Shown one piece after another: positions 1-7,621 of a stretch of 11,681 bases of DNA. This DNA comes from Clostridia bacterium (GTDB lineage: Bacteria; Bacillota; Clostridia; Christensenellales; Aristaeellaceae): NCBI GenBank assembly GCA_900754755.1, contig CAAEEC010000033.1, positions 1 to 11,681 on the forward strand, given 5' to 3'. Both the position numbers and the translations under genes were made by a program. The notes beneath the pieces were generated by a model that worked only from the letters and a program-made list of their open reading frames with translations, was not told where the DNA came from and searched no databases. Positions within the stretch are counted from its first letter, which is position 1. Every line of letters begins with the position of its first letter.

Positions 1-1028
1 CTTGATGCCGCTTCCGCCGTTTCTTCTTCCAGTGACAACATAGTTTCCCCCTGGAAAGCCCGGTATAAAAGCGCTTCCATGGTGCGCCGCACATCGTATG
101 CGCTTTTAAAACGCACTTCCAGTTTGTTGGGATGCACATTGACGTCCACACTATTGGGCGGCATGGAGATGTTCAAGATGCACATTGGGTATTTGCCAAC
201 CATTACACGCCCTTGCGCGCAGGCCTCTAGCGCCTGCGCGATGAGTTGACAACGCACAGAGCGGCCATTGATAAAAAAACATTCAAATGCCCGGGTTTGT
301 TTGGAAAATTCCCCTACACCGATCAGACCGTACAGATGAAAGCCGCCCTCCGCTTCGTCGATTTCCAGCATACCATTTGCGGTTTCGCGGTCGTATACGG
401 CCATTGCAGCGTGGCGCAGATTTCCATCGCCATAAGTGGAAAAAATGGTTTTCCCATTGTGTATCAACCGAAAAGCGACTTTGGGATTGCCCAAAGCAAG
501 GCGGGTGACCACTTCGTTGACCGCTCCATATTCGTAGGCGGGTTTTTTGAGAAACGCTTGACGCGCCGGCACGTTATAAAACAAATCGCGCACGACGATG
601 TTGGTACCCTCCGCACAGCCTGCGCTTTCCAGGGATACCATCGCACCGCCTTCCACCAAGGCCCGCATTCCCTGCTCCGCACCTTTGGTTCGCGTTTGCA
701 TTTCCACCTTGGAAACGGCCGCAATAGATGGAAGCGCTTCGCCGCGGAAACCCAACGTGCGCAAAGTGAGCAAATCATCGCTCTTCGCAATTTTGCTGGT
801 CGCATGGTTCTCGAAGGCGAGGCGCACTTCTCCCGCGGGAATTCCGCAGCCGTTGTCCGTAACTCGGAGGTAAGAGATCCCCCCTTCGCGCAATTCAATG
901 GCAATCGAAGTCGCGCCAGCGTCCAGGGAATTTTCCACCAGTTCTTTGGCGATGGATGAAGGCCGCTCAACAACTTCGCCCGCGGCGATTTTTCCGACGG
1001 TCGTTGCATCCAAGATTCGAATGGGCAA
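1..1028 (-). CDS. mutL: DNA mismatch repair protein MutL, N-terminal part (cut by window edge)
   Basis: MutL is the ATP-dependent matchmaker of mismatch repair; it is recruited by MutS to mispairs and activates strand incision. About 342 residues are visible and the frame is open to the left edge, so the C-terminal dimerisation/endonuclease domain is missing here. GHKL ATPase motifs are clear: ELVENSLDAG with Glu29 and Asn33, DNGCGI with Asp58, and GFRGEAL at 93-99. The transducer domain follows, with VRDLFYNVPAR, FFINGRSVRC and VDVNVHPNKLEVRF. The start is TTG: numbering from it puts Glu29 and Asp58 exactly where they sit in E. coli MutL, and AAGGAGG lies 9 nt upstream. The gene follows mutS by 19 nt, the normal mutS-mutL order, and is the last visible gene of the operon. 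The reading frame is intact throughout. Confidence 0.97.
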   Translation of the reverse strand, partial: MPIRILDATTVGKIAAGEVVERPSSIAKELVENSLDAGATSIAIELREGGISYLRVTDNGCGIPAGEVRLAFENHATSKIAKSDDLLTLRTLGFRGEALPSIAAVSKVEMQTRTKGAEQGMRALVEGGAMVSLESAGCAEGTNIVVRDLFYNVPARQAFLKKPAYEYGAVNEVVTRLALGNPKVAFRLIHNGKTIFSTYGDGNLRHAAMAVYDRETANGMLEIDEAEGGFHLYGLIGVGEFSKQTRAFECFFINGRSVRCQLIAQALEACAQGRVMVGKYPMCILNISMPPNSVDVNVHPNKLEVRFKSAYDVRRTMEALLYRAFQGETMLSLEEETAEAAS

Positions 1029-1037
1029 AGCGATTCG

Positions 1038-1044
1038 CCTCCTT
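1038..1044 (-). promoter_or_regulatory. Ribosome binding site deciding the TTG start of mutL
   Basis: The minus strand reads AAGGAGG, a perfect anti-16S match, 9 nt before TTG at 1026-1028. It lies in the 19-nt gap after the mutS stop (1048-1050). No ATG or GTG competes at a suitable distance, so the site fixes the unusual start codon. Confidence 0.85.
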
Positions 1045-1047
1045 ACC

Positions 1048-3612
1048 TCACAAATTGCGCGCTTTTTCGCTCAATTCAAATAGCTTATTGAGCGCGTCGA
1101 TGGGCGACATGCTCATTACATCCAGTCCGCGCACTTCATCTACAAAGCTCATGGCGCTGTAATTCTCAAAGCCAAGTTGCACGTTGCCGGAATTTTTGCG
1201 GTTATCGAGAATTTGCTTGCCAATATTGACCTGCGAATTCACTTCTAGCCGGGCCATAATCTGGCGCGCGCGCGCGATGAGCGAATTTGGCAACCCGGCT
1301 AAGCTGGCAACGGCCACGCCGAAACTCCGATCTGCGCTGCCGGGCACGATTTTGCGCAAAAACACAATTTCATCTCCGCGTTCCTGCGCGGTGATGCGAT
1401 AATCCGTCACGCCGTCCAACTTGCCTTCCAGCTGCGAAAGCTCGTGGTAATGTGTGGCGAAAAGCGCCTTTGCCCCCAGTTTCGCGACGTGTTCCACCGT
1501 TGCCCAGGCAATCGAAAGGCCATCGAACGTGGATGTCCCGCGCCCAATCTCATCGAGAATCAGCAAGCTGTTTGCCGTGGCGTGGCGCAGGATGTGCGCC
1601 AGCTCATTCATTTCCACCATAAAGGTTGATTCGCCCGCATACAAATCGTCCGATGCGCCGATGCGCGTGAAAATTCGGTCGGTAAGGGCGATATTCGCGC
1701 TGTCCGCCGGTACAAAGCTGCCGACATGCGCCATTAGCACGATCAGTGCGGTCTGCCGCATATAGGTAGATTTGCCTGCCATGTTGGGGCCGGTGATGAT
1801 CATCACGCGCTTTTCGGGCGTGAGATGGGTTCCGTTGGGAACGAATCCTTCCGTACCGGTCGAACGCTCTACTACGGGATGGCGGCCGTTTTCAATCTCA
1901 TAGACGCCTTCTTCATTAGAATGCGGGCGGCAATACCGGTTTTCCAACGCGACTTGCGCAAGGCTGGCGAGCGCATCCAGGGTTTTTAGGCCGGTGGCCG
2001 TGGCGTTCAGGCGGCTGATGGCGGCTTTGAGGCGCTCGCGGATGGATACGAACAATTCATATTCTAGCTGCACAGCGGATTCATCTGCGCCCAGCACTTT
2101 CTTTTCCAGTTCCTTGAGTTCCTCCGTGATAAAGCGTTCGCAATTGGTGAGCGTCTGTTTGCGCATGTAGCGAAACGGCACAAGATCGTAATACGATGGC
2201 GTAACCTCTATGTAATAGCCAAAAACGCGGTTATAATTGATCTTGAGGTTCTTGATGCCCGTTTCTTCGCGCTCGCTCTGCTCCATTTGCGAGATCCACG
2301 TCTTTCCATCGCGGGAAGCTGCCCGGTATTCATCTAACTGCGCATTGTATCCTGGTTGGAAAATTCCCCCTTCGCGCACGCCGATGGGCGCGTCCTGAGA
2401 GATCGCGTTGTTCAAAAGCACACAGATATCTTCCATGGGATCCAGCATTTCCACCAGAGATGCCACCATGCGAGAGCTTTCTCCTTTGAGCAACGCGCGG
2501 ATGCCCGGAACTGCTGCCAAGGATTTGCCTAGCGCCACGCAATCGCGCGGATTGATGGCGTCATAGGCAATGCGGCTGAGTAGGCGCTCGATATCGTATA
2601 TGGGCCGTAGCGCTTCGCGCAAGGCGTCGAGCTTGATGGCATTTTGCATGAAATATGAGATGGCGTCCAAACGCGACTCTATTTCTGCGATTTCGCACAG
2701 CGGACGTTCAATCCATGCGCGCAACATACGGCTACCCATGGGGGTTACGGTTTTATCCAGCACCCAGAACAGGGAACCCTCCCTTTTATGGTAGCGCAGC
2801 GTTTGCGTCAGTTCAAGGTTTGCGGCGGCTATGGCATCCAGTTCCATCGTGCGCTTGGAATCGTAGCGCTGCATGGTGAGAATATGCGAAAGCGCGTTCA
2901 TCTGCGTTTCACTCAAATAGCCCAACAGCATGCTTGCGGCCACAATCGCCAATCGTTCGCCGGCAAAGCCCATTTCTTCCATGGAATGGGAAAAATGCCC
3001 CGTCAGTTTTTGAATGGCTTCTTTATAATCGTCTGCCTTGCGGCAGGTAATGAGCGCGCCGCTGGTGCGTGGAATGCGCTCCACCTCGTTGGAAAGAATT
3101 TCGCTGGGCTGGATGCGCGAAAGCTCATCCATCACCTGTGCCGTGGCGTGATCAAACTGGTAAGCGAAGAATTCACCGGTCGAAACATCGCAAAACGCGC
3201 ATCCTGCGCGTTCTTTTTGAAAATATAGCGCGAGAATATAGTTGGATGCGCGTTCTTCCAACATGGAAGAATCGATGAGCGTGCCTGGCGTGATAACGCG
3301 CGTAACCGCGCGCTCTACCAAGCCCTTGGAAAGTGCTGGATCGCTCATTTGTTCGCATATCGCGACTTTATACCCTTTTTCGATCAGGCGTTTGACGTAA
3401 ACATCCGCCGCGTGATGCGGCACGCCGCACATGGGCGCCCGTTTTTCCAGCCCACAATCCTTACCGGTGAGAGTGAGTTCCAACTCGCGCGACACAAGTT
3501 CCGCGTCCTCAAAAAAAGTTTCATAGAAATCGCCCAGTCGAAAAAACAGAATACAGTCGGAATGCTGCTCCTTGATTTCCAGATACTGGCGCATCATCGG
3601 AGAAATGGCCAT
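1048..3612 (-). CDS. mutS: DNA mismatch repair protein MutS
   Basis: MutS recognises mispaired and unpaired bases and, through ATP binding, recruits MutL. At 854 residues it has the usual MutS1 length. The N-terminal mismatch-binding domain shows GDFYE with Phe29 and Glu31, the Phe-x-Glu pair that wedges into the mispair. Connector, lever and clamp domains occupy the middle. The C-terminal ABC-type ATPase has Walker A GPNMAGKST at 608-616 (Lys614) and Walker B LILDE with Asp687-Glu688, followed by the signature-like GRGTSTFDG. The early MMRQYLEIKEQ segment is typical of MutS1 and rules out the MutS2 family, as does the absence of a Smr domain. AAAGGATGG at 3622-3630 precedes the ATG by 9 nt. 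The gene starts 46 nt after the YlbF-family gene, with no internal promoter evident. B. subtilis has cotE between ymcA and mutS; it is absent here. Confidence 0.99.
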   Translation of the reverse strand: MAISPMMRQYLEIKEQHSDCILFFRLGDFYETFFEDAELVSRELELTLTGKDCGLEKRAPMCGVPHHAADVYVKRLIEKGYKVAICEQMSDPALSKGLVERAVTRVITPGTLIDSSMLEERASNYILALYFQKERAGCAFCDVSTGEFFAYQFDHATAQVMDELSRIQPSEILSNEVERIPRTSGALITCRKADDYKEAIQKLTGHFSHSMEEMGFAGERLAIVAASMLLGYLSETQMNALSHILTMQRYDSKRTMELDAIAAANLELTQTLRYHKREGSLFWVLDKTVTPMGSRMLRAWIERPLCEIAEIESRLDAISYFMQNAIKLDALREALRPIYDIERLLSRIAYDAINPRDCVALGKSLAAVPGIRALLKGESSRMVASLVEMLDPMEDICVLLNNAISQDAPIGVREGGIFQPGYNAQLDEYRAASRDGKTWISQMEQSEREETGIKNLKINYNRVFGYYIEVTPSYYDLVPFRYMRKQTLTNCERFITEELKELEKKVLGADESAVQLEYELFVSIRERLKAAISRLNATATGLKTLDALASLAQVALENRYCRPHSNEEGVYEIENGRHPVVERSTGTEGFVPNGTHLTPEKRVMIITGPNMAGKSTYMRQTALIVLMAHVGSFVPADSANIALTDRIFTRIGASDDLYAGESTFMVEMNELAHILRHATANSLLILDEIGRGTSTFDGLSIAWATVEHVAKLGAKALFATHYHELSQLEGKLDGVTDYRITAQERGDEIVFLRKIVPGSADRSFGVAVASLAGLPNSLIARARQIMARLEVNSQVNIGKQILDNRKNSGNVQLGFENYSAMSFVDEVRGLDVMSMSPIDALNKLFELSEKARNL

Positions 3613-3658
3613 TCTACGCTACCATCCTTTCGCCACAAACCGATTTTCCCCATGCGCT

Positions 3659-4051
3659 TTAATGGCAGCCGCTGCAAGAACTGCAAGAGCCGCTGCATTC
3701 GCCTTCGTCCATCTGGCCGGTGATGATGAAGCGCAAAAGCTGGTTGACTTGCGAAATCAGCCCGGAAAATTCTTCTCGCGCCTGGGAAAGGGCGATCACT
3801 TCATCCAACATGTTGAGCTTTTCCTGGCAGGATTCCATTTTTTCCGAGAGCGCTTTCAATTGCGCTGGATCGGGATCGTTTTCCTGCAAAACCGTCTCTA
3901 CCGCGCCCTTGGCTTCCAGGTAATCGCTCATCAGCGAGGCCGCCATGGGATTGCGCATGGCGGCCTGTTCGGCCTCGTGCATTGTGCGGTACGCGTCCGA
4001 TTCCATAATGGCCATTGCGAGCTCGCGGGTCTTTTCAAATACCTTATCCAT
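3659..4051 (-). CDS. YlbF/YmcA-family protein with cysteine-rich C-terminal tail
   Basis: This small protein (130 residues) matches the YlbF/YmcA (Com_YlbF, DUF964) family in its helical, charged pattern, with a start of the form MDKVFEKTRELAMAIMES and the central AMRNPMAASLMSDYLEAK stretch. In B. subtilis YmcA (RicA), YlbF (RicF) and YaaT (RicT) form a complex that acts with RNase Y in mRNA maturation and influences competence, sporulation and biofilm formation; that complex carries iron-sulfur clusters. Gene order miaB - this gene - mutS matches ymcB-ymcA-cotE-mutS of B. subtilis, so this is probably the YmcA-position member, although sequence alone does not separate YmcA from YlbF. The last 12 residues hold four cysteines (119, 123, 126, 129) plus a terminal His, possible cluster ligands. 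The start overlaps the end of miaB by 8 nt and has AGGAG 9 nt upstream (4061-4065). No signal peptide or membrane segment is present. Confidence 0.88.
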   Translation of the reverse strand: MDKVFEKTRELAMAIMESDAYRTMHEAEQAAMRNPMAASLMSDYLEAKGAVETVLQENDPDPAQLKALSEKMESCQEKLNMLDEVIALSQAREEFSGLISQVNQLLRFIITGQMDEGECSGSCSSCSGCH

Positions 4052-5429
4052 CGATTCTTTCTCCTCTCAATGTATTGCGGCCTGCCGAAACGATGCGCAC
4101 GCGCGCAAGCGTTCCCACGGCATCCGCATTTCCTGGGAAATTTACCATATGTCCCCGCGGCGTGCGGCCGCAAACGCATCCCGCATCGCGCGTTGACACA
4201 TCGTCCACCAAAACCGTTTCCTCCCGTCCGATCTGCGCATTCAAGATTTCCTGGGAAATGGCCTGCTGCCGATCGATCAGGCGTTGAATGCGCGCGCTCT
4301 TTTCCGCTTCGGACGTATTATCCGGATACTCCGCGGCGGCAGTGCCCCGGCGCGGTGAGAAGATAAACGTGAAGGCGCTATCGTAGCGCACTTCTTCCAC
4401 GAGAGAAAGCGTCTCTTCAAACTGCGCCAGAGTTTCTCCGGGAAATCCCACGATGATATCCGTGGTTAAGCCGATTTCCGGGATGGCCTCGCGCAGTTTT
4501 TTTACAAGCGCGAGATAGTGTTCCCGCGTGTAGCGCCGATTCATGCGGCGCAACACTTCGCTGCTGCCCGATTGCACGGGCAGGTGCAGCTGCGGCATAA
4601 CGTTGGGCAGATCCCGCATGGCGGCAATCAAATCGTCCGATAGGTCTTTGGGATGCGATGTCATGAAGCGGATCCGCTCGATTCCCGTTTTCGACAGCAA
4701 CCGCAATAGGTTGGCAAACTCCCCGCCTTGGTAGGAATTCACGTTCTGCCCGAGCAAAGTGATTTCCTTTGCGCCCGCCTCACGGAGCGCCTCAACTTCG
4801 CGCAGAATATCCGTCGCCTCCCGCGAGCGCTCCCGGCCGCGAACATAGGGTACGATGCAATAGGAACAAAAATTGTTGCAGCCAAACATGATGTTCACAA
4901 ACGCGCTATGTGCGTGTGAACGCAGCGCCGGCAGTCCCTCCGCAATCACGCCATCGCTTTCCTCCACGGCAAAGACCCGGCTCTTTTGCAAAAGCACCTG
5001 GTAGAGATATTCCGGAAAACGGTAGGCGTTATGCGTTCCGAAGGCTAGATCGATAAAGGGATATTGCTTTTGCAGCCGCTCTGCCACGCCTTCCTCCTGG
5101 ATCATACAGCCGCAAACGCCGATCACCATATCCGGGCGCTCTTTTTTGAGTTCTTTCAACCAGATGACATTGCCAAGCGCGCGGTTTTCCGCGTTTTCCC
5201 GTACGCAGCAGGTGTTATATAGCACGATATCGGCTTTGTCCCTTTCTGCCTGGGCAAAGCCCATTTCTTGAAGCGTGCCTGCCAACGTTTCGCTATCGCG
5301 CACATTCATTTGGCACCCGAGAGTGACAATGTGGTATGTTTTTCTCCCGGCAAATGCTTCGCCGATTTCGCGCACGAATTCCCGCTGGCGCGCAAGCTCT
5401 TCCTGCGGCACAAATGGCTTTTCCTTCAT
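4044..5429 (-). CDS. miaB: tRNA-2-methylthio-N6-dimethylallyladenosine synthase MiaB
   Basis: MiaB is a radical SAM methylthiotransferase that turns i6A37 of tRNA into ms2i6A37. Its 461 residues show the three-part family layout. The N-terminal UPF0004 domain has the auxiliary-cluster cysteines Cys39 (TLGCQMN), Cys74 (NTCCVRENA) and Cys108 (GCMIQ). The radical SAM core has CNNFCSYC with Cys184, Cys188 and Cys191, then IVPYVRGRERSR, a hallmark of MiaB proteins. A C-terminal TRAM RNA-binding domain occupies about 395-455. TLGCQMN and YVRGRERSR favour MiaB over the relatives MtaB and RimO. The start overlaps the rng stop as ATGA, with AAGGAG 9 nt upstream (5439-5444), so translation is likely coupled. 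It precedes the YlbF/YmcA-family gene, as ymcB precedes ymcA in B. subtilis. Confidence 0.97.
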   Translation of the reverse strand: MKEKPFVPQEELARQREFVREIGEAFAGRKTYHIVTLGCQMNVRDSETLAGTLQEMGFAQAERDKADIVLYNTCCVRENAENRALGNVIWLKELKKERPDMVIGVCGCMIQEEGVAERLQKQYPFIDLAFGTHNAYRFPEYLYQVLLQKSRVFAVEESDGVIAEGLPALRSHAHSAFVNIMFGCNNFCSYCIVPYVRGRERSREATDILREVEALREAGAKEITLLGQNVNSYQGGEFANLLRLLSKTGIERIRFMTSHPKDLSDDLIAAMRDLPNVMPQLHLPVQSGSSEVLRRMNRRYTREHYLALVKKLREAIPEIGLTTDIIVGFPGETLAQFEETLSLVEEVRYDSAFTFIFSPRRGTAAAEYPDNTSEAEKSARIQRLIDRQQAISQEILNAQIGREETVLVDDVSTRDAGCVCGRTPRGHMVNFPGNADAVGTLARVRIVSAGRNTLRGERIDG

Positions 5430-6922
5430 GAATTTTCGCTCCTTGGCAATGGTCTAGTTTTTGGCGGCAACGCGCTTTCCTGGGCAGGGGAAATGTGGTA
5501 TTGCGCGCCAGAAAGGTTCGTATCCCAATGCGCATAGCAACGCTCTGCTGGCACGCCCATGGCATATAGCGCTTCGCTGACTTCTTTCGAAGCGTCGATC
5601 AGATGGGGGCCATCTTCGCCAACCTGGACTCGCGCACGCAAATCCCTCTGAATTTTGTGGGCGACGGCCTGCGGGGAAAGCACAAGCCCAGCACCACGAC
5701 AAGCGGCGCAGGGCTGCATGTCGCGCAGATAAAGCGGCTGTTGAATGCGTTTACGAGTCAGTTCCACCAGGCCAAGACTCGTGAAGCCCGCCAGATGGAT
5801 TTTTGCCCGATCTCGCGCAAGCGCGTCTTGAAGGCGACAAAGCAACTCCTCCCGATGCTCCGCGAGTTCCATATCAATGAAATCGATCACGACAATGCCG
5901 CCCACATCCCGCAAACGCAACTGATGGGCGATTTCTGCCGCAGCTTCGCAATTGATGGCAAACACCGTTTCCTCAAAGGAATGTTTTCCCACGAATTTTC
6001 CAGTGTTCACATCGATAGCGGTGAGCGCTTCTGCGTGGTCGATCACCAAATAGCCGCCAGACTTCAGCCACACGCGGCGCTCATAAGCCTTTTCCATTTG
6101 ATGATCTATGCCGTATTGCTCAAAAAGCGGTTCGTTTCCTTCGTAAAAACGCACGCGGCTTTCGCATTCGGGAGAAAACATACTAGCAACTTCCCGCGCC
6201 GCACGGTATTGCGCCTCATTCTCAATGAGCATTTCCACATCCTCGCCCGCGAGCATATCGCGAACCGCTTGGTAAATGAGGGATAAATCGCGGTGCAATA
6301 GCGCAGGGGCGACGCCGTAGCGTTGCCGGGTTTGAATGGTTCCCCACAAACGTAGCATCGCCGCAATATCGTCGCGCAATTTTGCTTCTTCCACGTGCTC
6401 TGCGGCGGTTCTCACGATAATCCCCATGCCCTGCGGGCGCAAGGCGTCTGCCAAATCGTGCAACCGCGCGCGCTCTTCCGCTTGCGTAATTTTTCGCGAT
6501 ACGCCAACGCAATCCACCGTGGGCATGAGAACGCAATAACGGCCTGGCAGCGTAATGTGGCAGGAAATCCGCGCGCCTTTTGTGCCGCCGGGTTCCTTGA
6601 TCCCCTGCACCAAAATCTCTTGGCCGGGCCTTAGGAGCGTTTTGATGGAGGCGTTGCGCAGCACATCCTTTTCGTCGATCCCCAAATCGCTCTTGTCCAC
6701 GGGAATATCCGCCACGGATAGATAAGCGTTTTTTTCCAGGCCGATATTCACAAATGCAGCTTGCATGCCCGGCAAAACATTTTCCACGCGCCCGGCGTAG
6801 ATATTCCCCACGCACCTTTCGCCTTCTGCGCTCTCGCTGTAAATCTCCTCAAGCAGGCCGTCTTCCAGTACGGCCAAACGCGTTTGCCCACAGAGCGCTT
6901 CTGCAAGAATCAGCTTTTTCAT
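5426..6922 (-). CDS. rng: Ribonuclease G/E family endoribonuclease
   Basis: This is a single-strand-specific endoribonuclease that cuts AU-rich RNA and takes part in rRNA and mRNA processing. At 498 residues it has RNase G length and lacks the long RNase E scaffold tail. The N-terminal S1-like RNA-binding region includes VGNIYAGRVENVLPGMQAAF. The DNase I-like catalytic part carries AIDVNTGKFVG with Asp304 and VVIDFIDME with Asp347, the two metal ligands, one residue offset from E. coli RNase E Asp303/Asp346. The Zn-link CAAC has Cys405 and Cys408, likewise one residue from RNase E Cys404/Cys407, suggesting a Zn-linked dimer. It begins 33 nt after the DUF2344 gene and its stop overlaps the miaB start by 4 nt. 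The ribosome binding site is poorly placed: GGAAGGA lies 15 nt upstream and GAAGGA touches the ATG. No alternative start is visible in frame. Confidence 0.95.
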   Translation of the reverse strand: MKKLILAEALCGQTRLAVLEDGLLEEIYSESAEGERCVGNIYAGRVENVLPGMQAAFVNIGLEKNAYLSVADIPVDKSDLGIDEKDVLRNASIKTLLRPGQEILVQGIKEPGGTKGARISCHITLPGRYCVLMPTVDCVGVSRKITQAEERARLHDLADALRPQGMGIIVRTAAEHVEEAKLRDDIAAMLRLWGTIQTRQRYGVAPALLHRDLSLIYQAVRDMLAGEDVEMLIENEAQYRAAREVASMFSPECESRVRFYEGNEPLFEQYGIDHQMEKAYERRVWLKSGGYLVIDHAEALTAIDVNTGKFVGKHSFEETVFAINCEAAAEIAHQLRLRDVGGIVVIDFIDMELAEHREELLCRLQDALARDRAKIHLAGFTSLGLVELTRKRIQQPLYLRDMQPCAACRGAGLVLSPQAVAHKIQRDLRARVQVGEDGPHLIDASKEVSEALYAMGVPAERCYAHWDTNLSGAQYHISPAQESALPPKTRPLPRSENS

Positions 6923-6955
6923 TCCTTCGAATCTTTGTCCTTCCGATGAATTTCC

Positions 6956-7621
6956 TCAAAGTTCTAGCAGCGGTGTTGGGCTCCCGCTTGCATCCATGCC
7001 AAGCAGGAGCAAGCGATGAATGCGCGTTTGGGGCAACTCCACACCAGCCATTTTTGCCAGCGTTGCCACAAGCAAATCTGGCTTAAGCGTTTCTCGCTCT
7101 GTAAGCATCAGACGCGCATATAATCCGGTCGGCTCTTTTTCTAGTAAAATAGACATCGGTCGTATGTTGGTCTGTTTTTCGCCGGACTTGGTCTTTCGCA
7201 TGGCCAATACCACATCTTGCGCCCAGTATTCTTCCATTGCGGCATGAATGGGCGCGACGTCTCCCGCGAGACGAATGGTATAATCCGCCATTACAAGCCG
7301 CCCCATTAAGGCGGGATGCTTATCCTCTACCAAGCGCGCATCCAGAATGGGCAAATCGGGCGGTAGCGCCCTTTCCATCTCCTCCATAGCCACGTTCCGA
7401 GAGACGGGTTCCGCGAGCTTGATATCAAACAATTCGTATTCGCTCGTCCAGCCAATGGCCAGCGCAGAAGCAAACGAAAGAATAGGGTGCGGATTGAAGC
7501 CATTGGAATACGCGATTTTCAGCGATGTCCTGTTGAGCGCCCGCTGCATAAAGCGTTGCAAGTCCAGGTGCGACACAAAGCGCAGCCGTTCTTTTTTGGC
7601 AAACCGGTAGAGCACTCTCAT
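6956..7621 (-). CDS. Radical SAM-linked DUF2344 protein (TIGR03936 type)
   Basis: This 221-residue protein belongs to the DUF2344/TIGR03936 family, known for occurring beside or fused to TIGR03960 radical SAM proteins; its biochemical function is not established. The diagnostic N-terminal signature is present: RFAKKERLRFVSHLDLQR, followed by AYSNGFNPHPILSFASALAIG. There is no cysteine cluster, signal peptide or membrane segment, so it is a soluble protein, plausibly a substrate-binding or scaffold partner of the upstream enzyme. The start chosen is ATG at 7619-7621, which overlaps the upstream stop as ATGA and has AAGGGGG 7 nt before it (7629-7635). A GTG two codons earlier (7625-7627) sits only 1 nt from that site and is less likely. 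RNase G follows 33 nt downstream, an arrangement common in Clostridia. Confidence 0.92.
   Translation of the reverse strand: MRVLYRFAKKERLRFVSHLDLQRFMQRALNRTSLKIAYSNGFNPHPILSFASALAIGWTSEYELFDIKLAEPVSRNVAMEEMERALPPDLPILDARLVEDKHPALMGRLVMADYTIRLAGDVAPIHAAMEEYWAQDVVLAMRKTKSGEKQTNIRPMSILLEKEPTGLYARLMLTERETLKPDLLVATLAKMAGVELPQTRIHRLLLLGMDASGSPTPLLEL

Noticed and set aside
246..959. 237-codon plus-strand open frame
   Set aside because: It lies antisense to mutL, whose opposite-strand translation carries every expected ATPase and transducer motif. The plus-strand product shows no recognisable domain.
1262..1276. Alternating GC tract in mutS, possible slippage or Z-DNA site
   Set aside because: It encodes the conserved Ala-Arg-rich IARARQIMAR stretch of MutS with an intact frame; similar CG-rich runs are common in the window and reflect codon use.
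3572..4366. 264-codon plus-strand open frame
   Set aside because: It runs antisense across mutS, the YlbF-family gene and miaB. It has no ribosome binding site or known motif and is best explained as a shadow of the real coding strand.
5603..6286. 227-codon plus-strand open frame
   Set aside because: It is antisense to the RNase G catalytic region, which contains both Asp ligands and the Zn-link in the opposite frame.
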